A stretch of DNA of 17,528 bases, from contig JAYNZW010000020.1 in assembly GCA_038103905.1 (NCBI GenBank), positions 1 to 17,528 of the forward strand, read 5' to 3'. Shown here piece by piece: positions 14,305 through 17,528 of this stretch. The notes below the pieces were generated by a model that worked only from the letters and a program-made list of their open reading frames with translations, searched no databases and was not told the origin of the DNA. The stretch comes from CABYIR01 sp038103905 (GTDB lineage Bacteria > Pseudomonadota > Alphaproteobacteria > Pelagibacterales > AG-422-B15). Within the stretch, counting starts at the first letter, position 1. Each line of letters opens with the position of its first letter. The translations under genes and the position numbers were made by a program.

Positions 14305-15210
14305 ATGAAAAATAAAGTAATTACAGTCTTTGGGACAGGTTTTATAGGTAAAAATCTAATTTATCAATTGCTTGAAATGGGTAATATTGTTCGTGCTGTA
14401 TCAAGAAATCCGTATTTACAAGGCAAATTAGGTCCTTTGGGGAATTCTAGCAATTTTGATATTTGTTATGGCAATATTGTTAAGGCCCAAACTATTGAAA
14501 AATACATATCAAATTCAGACATAGTTATAAACCTTGTAGGCGTTTTACATGAGTCTGGTGGTGAGAGTTATTTTAATAGTCATGTAACTGGAATAAAGAA
14601 TATTTCTGAACTTTCTACAAAATATGGAATTAAAGAGTTGCTGCATGTTTCATCCATTGGAGCTGATACAAATAGTGTTTCAAAATATCAATCAACTAAA
14701 GGTGAAGGAGAAAAAATTTTACTAGAAAATTTTCCAAAAGCTAAAATTGTTCGTCCTTCAATTGTATTTGGTCCCGATGACGGCTTTTTTTCTGTTCAAT
14801 CAAAAATAGTTAAATTATCTCCTGTGGTACCAATGTTTGGGGGAGGTGCTAATAAATTTCAGCCAGTATATGTAAAAGACTTAGTAGAGGGAATAATCAA
14901 GCTTTTAAACTCTAAAAATGATCATGGTAAAATTTACGAATTTGGTGGACCAGATATAATGACAATGAAAGACGTCTATGAGTTGATATTAAAAACTCTA
15001 AAAATAAAAAGACTTTTAATCCCAGCGCCAACTTTTGCAGCAAATTTTATTGCAACTTTTGCTCAACTACTGCCTGATCCAATAATTACAAGAGATTTAG
15101 TTAAGATATTAAAGTTTGATAACATAGTTCGTGAAGATATAAATACTATCCAGTCTCTAAACATTAGTCCTCAATCATCTAAAGTAATAGTACCGACTTA
15201 TCTAAAGTAA
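14305..15210 (+). CDS. Complex I NDUFA9-like NAD(P)-binding protein (extended SDR fold)
   Basis: The 301 residues form an atypical extended short-chain dehydrogenase. The N-terminal dinucleotide site is VFGTGFIGKNL (8-18), followed by the VSSIGA strand (115-120), the YxxxK pair Tyr128 and Lys132, and VRPSIVFGPDDGFF, which is typical of NDUFA9 / YwnB-like proteins. In alphaproteobacteria such proteins are named 'complex I NDUFA9 subunit family', because the mitochondrial homologue is an accessory subunit of respiratory complex I that binds NADPH. Whether this one joins complex I is inference; a free sugar epimerase-like enzyme is the alternative. It is monocistronic and ends two bases from the convergent uppP stop. 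No Shine-Dalgarno is visible. Confidence 0.85.
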   Translation: MKNKVITVFGTGFIGKNLIYQLLEMGNIVRAVSRNPYLQGKLGPLGNSSNFDICYGNIVKAQTIEKYISNSDIVINLVGVLHESGGESYFNSHVTGIKNISELSTKYGIKELLHVSSIGADTNSVSKYQSTKGEGEKILLENFPKAKIVRPSIVFGPDDGFFSVQSKIVKLSPVVPMFGGGANKFQPVYVKDLVEGIIKLLNSKNDHGKIYEFGGPDIMTMKDVYELILKTLKIKRLLIPAPTFAANFIATFAQLLPDPIITRDLVKILKFDNIVREDINTIQSLNISPQSSKVIVPTYLK

Positions 15211-15212
15211 AA

Positions 15213-16004
15213 TTAGACTATTGAATATATTAAAAGAATGCTACCTAAAATAATCCTATAAACTACAAATGGCATCATTGAAAATTTTCTAACCCAACTC
15301 ATAAGTAGACTGATTGAAACATAGGCAGTTGCAAATGAAACAATAAAACCAACAGTGCCCATTAATAAAAATTCAGAAGAGGGATTTTTTATAAATTTAT
15401 AAGTTGGAATGAATGCAGATAGTAAAATAGTAGGGATTGATAACAGCATAGCAAATTTTAGAGCTTCTATTCTTGATATATTTAAGAACCTGCCTCCACT
15501 ATAAGCAATACCTGATCTTGATGTTCCTGGAATTATCGCCAGAACCTGAAATAATCCAATGATGACACTTTCGCCAATTTTAAGCTCATCAATAGTTTTG
15601 GTTTTTTTATCATTTTGTATATCAGCGTAATAAAGAACAATTCCAAAAATAATAGTTGAAAGCGCGATAACTTGAATATTTCTGAAGTGGTCAACAATAC
15701 CCGTTAAGAAAGCAAGACCTCCAAGAGCTACGATTGGAAAAGTAGCAATAAATATTTGAATTGCAGTATTTCGCCCCTTACTTTGAGAATCAATGACTCC
15801 ATAAATAATTAATAAAATGTCTGATCTAAAGTAAACCATCACTGCCAGCAGAGTTCCTAAATGAAGGCTGACATCGAGAGCAATGTTTTCAAATGTAAAT
15901 TCAATGAAATCTGAGGCAAGTATCAAGTGAGCTGAAGAGCTAACTGGTAAAAACTCTGTAATTCCTTGAATAACTGCTAATAGGATAACTGGAAAAAAAT
16001 ACAT
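15213..16004 (-). CDS. uppP: Undecaprenyl-diphosphate phosphatase
   Basis: UppP (BacA type) removes one phosphate from undecaprenyl diphosphate in the inner membrane, regenerating the lipid carrier for peptidoglycan and O-antigen sugars. The 263 residues are almost wholly hydrophobic, with several transmembrane helices. The two active-site motifs are complete: QGITEFLPVSSSAHL (13-27, with Glu17 and His26) and PGTSRSG (159-165, with Arg163). Length matches the family (about 270). It stands alone on the minus strand, with its own promoter, tail to tail with the NDUFA9-like gene (two-base gap) and divergent from gltD. It fits functionally with the envelope genes at 10928-14242. Confidence 0.97.
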   Translation of the reverse strand: MYFFPVILLAVIQGITEFLPVSSSAHLILASDFIEFTFENIALDVSLHLGTLLAVMVYFRSDILLIIYGVIDSQSKGRNTAIQIFIATFPIVALGGLAFLTGIVDHFRNIQVIALSTIIFGIVLYYADIQNDKKTKTIDELKIGESVIIGLFQVLAIIPGTSRSGIAYSGGRFLNISRIEALKFAMLLSIPTILLSAFIPTYKFIKNPSSEFLLMGTVGFIVSFATAYVSISLLMSWVRKFSMMPFVVYRIILGSILLIYSIV

Positions 16005-16015
16005 AAATTCAATGA

Positions 16016-16044
16016 AAAATAGAATGTTATTGCCAGTTTGCCAA
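16016..16044 (-). promoter_or_regulatory. uppP promoter
   Basis: On the minus strand -35 TTGGCA (16044-16039) and -10 TATTTT (16021-16016) are exactly 17 bases apart. The ATG follows 11 bases after the -10, so the 5' leader would be only about 4-5 bases long. No Shine-Dalgarno is present. Confidence 0.55.
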
Positions 16045-16070
16045 ATAAAAGTTCGTTAAAATACATATAT

Positions 16071-16089
16071 ATGTCATACATTATGACTT
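16071..16089. promoter_or_regulatory. Inverted-repeat operator candidate, copy 1 (uppP-gltD gap)
   Basis: GTCATA-CAT-TATGAC (16073-16087) is a dyad with perfect 6-base arms and a 3-base centre, flanked by matching A and T one base further out. It lies about 70 bases upstream of uppP and about 87 bases upstream of gltD. It overlaps by two bases a separate palindrome, ACATATATATGT (16063-16074). The same dyad recurs at 16146-16164. It is probably a binding site for a dimeric regulator; which one is unknown. Confidence 0.6.
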
Positions 16090-16145
16090 TATTAGAATCA
16101 TCAATAGTTTATAAGAAAGTGAAATAAGAATTAATACAAAAAAAT

Positions 16146-16164
16146 AAGTCATATTATATGACGT
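16146..16164. promoter_or_regulatory. Inverted-repeat operator candidate, copy 2 (before gltD)
   Basis: GTCATA-TTA-TATGAC (16148-16162) has the same arms, the same 3-base spacing and the same outer A/T pair as copy 1. It ends about 10 bases before the gltD ATG and contains a possible gltD -10 (TATTAT, 16152-16157), a position suited to repression. Copy centres are 75 bases apart, close to seven helical turns. Confidence 0.6.
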
Positions 16165-16173
16165 AATATTATT

Positions 16174-17528
16174 ATGCTTAAATTTACAGACTTACAGCAA
16201 AATTACCCAGAGAAAATTGAGTCTAATGACCGTAAAACTCACTTTAATGAAATATACAAGGGGTACGTAAAAGATAAGGCTGCGGAACAATCAAGTAGAT
16301 GCTCTCAGTGCGGAGTTCCATACTGCACAGTACACTGCCCTCTTCATAATCATATTCCTGACTGGCTAAAACTTACCGCAGAAGATCGACTAGAAGAAGC
16401 ATATCAATTATCAGCAAGTACAAATAATTTACCTGAGATCACAGGAAGGATATGTCCTCAAGACAGGTTATGTGAAGGCAACTGTGTAATCGAACAAAGT
16501 GGACATGGATCAGTTACGATAGGATCAATTGAAAAGTATTTAACCGATAATGCATTTGAAAATAACTGGATTAAACCTATTCAACTTGAGAAACATCAAA
16601 TAAGAAATGAAAGCATTGGGATAATTGGTTCAGGGCCAGCTGGATTGGCAGCGGCAGATGAACTTAGAAAAAAAGGATACGAAATTACAATATACGACCG
16701 ATATGATCGAGCAGGAGGTCTTCTTATTTATGGGATCCCTAATTTTAAATTAGAAAAAAATATTGTTGAAAGAAGAATTAAATATCTAAAAGATTCAGGT
16801 ATTAAATTTCATTTAAATGTAAGTATTGGAAAAGATATTTCTTTTCAAGATATAAGAAAAAAACATGATGCTATTTTAATTGCTACCGGTGTTTATAAAC
16901 CTAGAGAGCTAAATGTTAAAACTAATTATCCCAATATACACCCAGCATTAGATTTTCTAACTGCTTCAAATAAAAAAGGTCTCGGAGATAAAGTTGAATT
17001 ATTTGATAACGGTACATTAAATGCAGAAGGTAAAGATATTATCGTTATTGGCGGTGGAGATACTGCTATGGATTGTGTCCGCACAAGTATTCGACAGAAA
17101 GCGAAATCAGTCAAATGTTTATATCGACGTGATCGTGAAAATATGCCTGGTTCTGCAAGAGAGGTTTTGAATGCAGAAGAAGAAGGTGTAGAATTTATCT
17201 GGCAATCAATTCCAAAATCTTTTCATGGCGATAACAAGATTAAAGAAGTGGTTTGTGCCAAAACAAAATTAAGTGAGCCTGACTCTTCTGGCAGACAAGT
17301 ACCGGTCGAAATTGAAAATTCTGAATTTAGTCTTAAGGCTGATATCGTTATTGAAGCATTAGGATTTGACCCAGAAGATCTTCCAAAATTATTTAATGAA
17401 AAAAATCTGCCTGTTACAAAGTGGGGTACTATTAAAACATCTTTTAGTACCTTGATGACAGATTTAGAGGGAGTTTTTGCTGCTGGCGATATTGCACGAG
17501 GCGCTTCATTAGTTGTGTGGGGTATACG
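16174..17528 (+). CDS. gltD: Glutamate synthase small subunit (3' end outside window)
   Basis: GltD takes electrons from NADPH through FAD and Fe-S centres and passes them to GltB, which makes glutamate from glutamine and 2-oxoglutarate. The 451 visible residues include the Fe-S cysteine groups Cys43, Cys46, Cys51, Cys55 (SRCSQCGVPYC) and Cys94, Cys100, Cys104. The FAD site GSGPAGLAAADEL is at 152-164, the NADPH site IGGGDTAMDC at 292-301, and AAGDIARGASLVVWG lies close to the cut end. E. coli GltD has 472 residues, so about 20 are missing. The ATG at 16174-16176 gives the normal N-terminus; there is no Shine-Dalgarno. The paired inverted repeats upstream suggest specific regulation. gltB is not in the window; it may lie downstream or elsewhere. 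Confidence 0.97.
   Translation, partial: MLKFTDLQQNYPEKIESNDRKTHFNEIYKGYVKDKAAEQSSRCSQCGVPYCTVHCPLHNHIPDWLKLTAEDRLEEAYQLSASTNNLPEITGRICPQDRLCEGNCVIEQSGHGSVTIGSIEKYLTDNAFENNWIKPIQLEKHQIRNESIGIIGSGPAGLAAADELRKKGYEITIYDRYDRAGGLLIYGIPNFKLEKNIVERRIKYLKDSGIKFHLNVSIGKDISFQDIRKKHDAILIATGVYKPRELNVKTNYPNIHPALDFLTASNKKGLGDKVELFDNGTLNAEGKDIIVIGGGDTAMDCVRTSIRQKAKSVKCLYRRDRENMPGSAREVLNAEEEGVEFIWQSIPKSFHGDNKIKEVVCAKTKLSEPDSSGRQVPVEIENSEFSLKADIVIEALGFDPEDLPKLFNEKNLPVTKWGTIKTSFSTLMTDLEGVFAAGDIARGASLVVWGI

Noticed and set aside
16005..16173. A riboswitch or structured leader before gltD.
   Set aside because: The 169 bases show no long stems or conserved RNA motif I recognise. The short dyads with 3-base centres look like protein sites, and copy 2 overlaps the likely promoter.
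1..17528. Mobile elements, CRISPR repeats, toxin-antitoxin or defence genes.
   Set aside because: Every gene-sized frame is explained by core genes; no transposase, integrase, repeat-spacer pattern or defence domain was found.

Overview
The window is a dense, AT-rich stretch (roughly one third G+C by eye) of housekeeping chromosome, most likely from a streamlined marine alphaproteobacterium of the SAR11 / HIMB59 / AEGEAN-169 kind. The gene order supports an alphaproteobacterium: a FYDLNR zinc-ribbon gene (TIGR02300) beside aroA-cmk-rpsA-ihfB, pyrF-trpFBA-accD-folC-trxA as one block, rnd with the lpt genes, and an NDUFA9-like gene next to uppP and gltD. The low G+C, tiny gaps and many overlaps suggest streamlining. 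The exact clade cannot be fixed from this sequence alone. No mobile element, CRISPR, phage gene or pseudogene was seen.

Layout. (1) Bases 1-831, plus strand: the 3' end of rmuC, then trxA with its own promoter and the only textbook Shine-Dalgarno of the window. (2) Bases 828-10377, minus strand, transcribed right to left: aroA, cmk, rpsA, ihfB, pyrF, trpF, trpB, trpA, accD, folC. This is nearly unbroken, with overlaps of 1-11 bases and one clear internal promoter before ihfB. It joins aromatic amino acid synthesis (aroA, trpFBA), pyrimidine supply (pyrF, cmk), translation (rpsA), chromosome architecture (ihfB), fatty acid synthesis (accD) and folate (folC). (3) Bases 10460-10927, plus: the TIGR02300 protein and tRNA-Ala(GGC). 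(4) Bases 10928-14242, minus: rnd, kdsD, lptC, lptA, lptB, a lipopolysaccharide unit giving arabinose 5-phosphate for Kdo and three parts of the LPS export machine. (5) Bases 14305-15210, plus: an NDUFA9-like dehydrogenase-fold protein. (6) Bases 15213-16004, minus: uppP, recycling the undecaprenyl carrier. (7) From 16174, plus: gltD, the small subunit of glutamate synthase, running off the end.

The most unusual signal is in the 169-base gap between uppP and gltD. Two copies of one 19-base dyad (A-n-GTCATA-n3-TATGAC-n-T) lie 75 bases apart centre to centre, one just before the gltD start. They look like a paired operator for an unidentified regulator of gltD and/or uppP. Other points are a near-consensus promoter that would give a leaderless ihfB mRNA, a divergent AccD, four genes that must start at non-ATG codons, and three convergent gene pairs with no space for a terminator.
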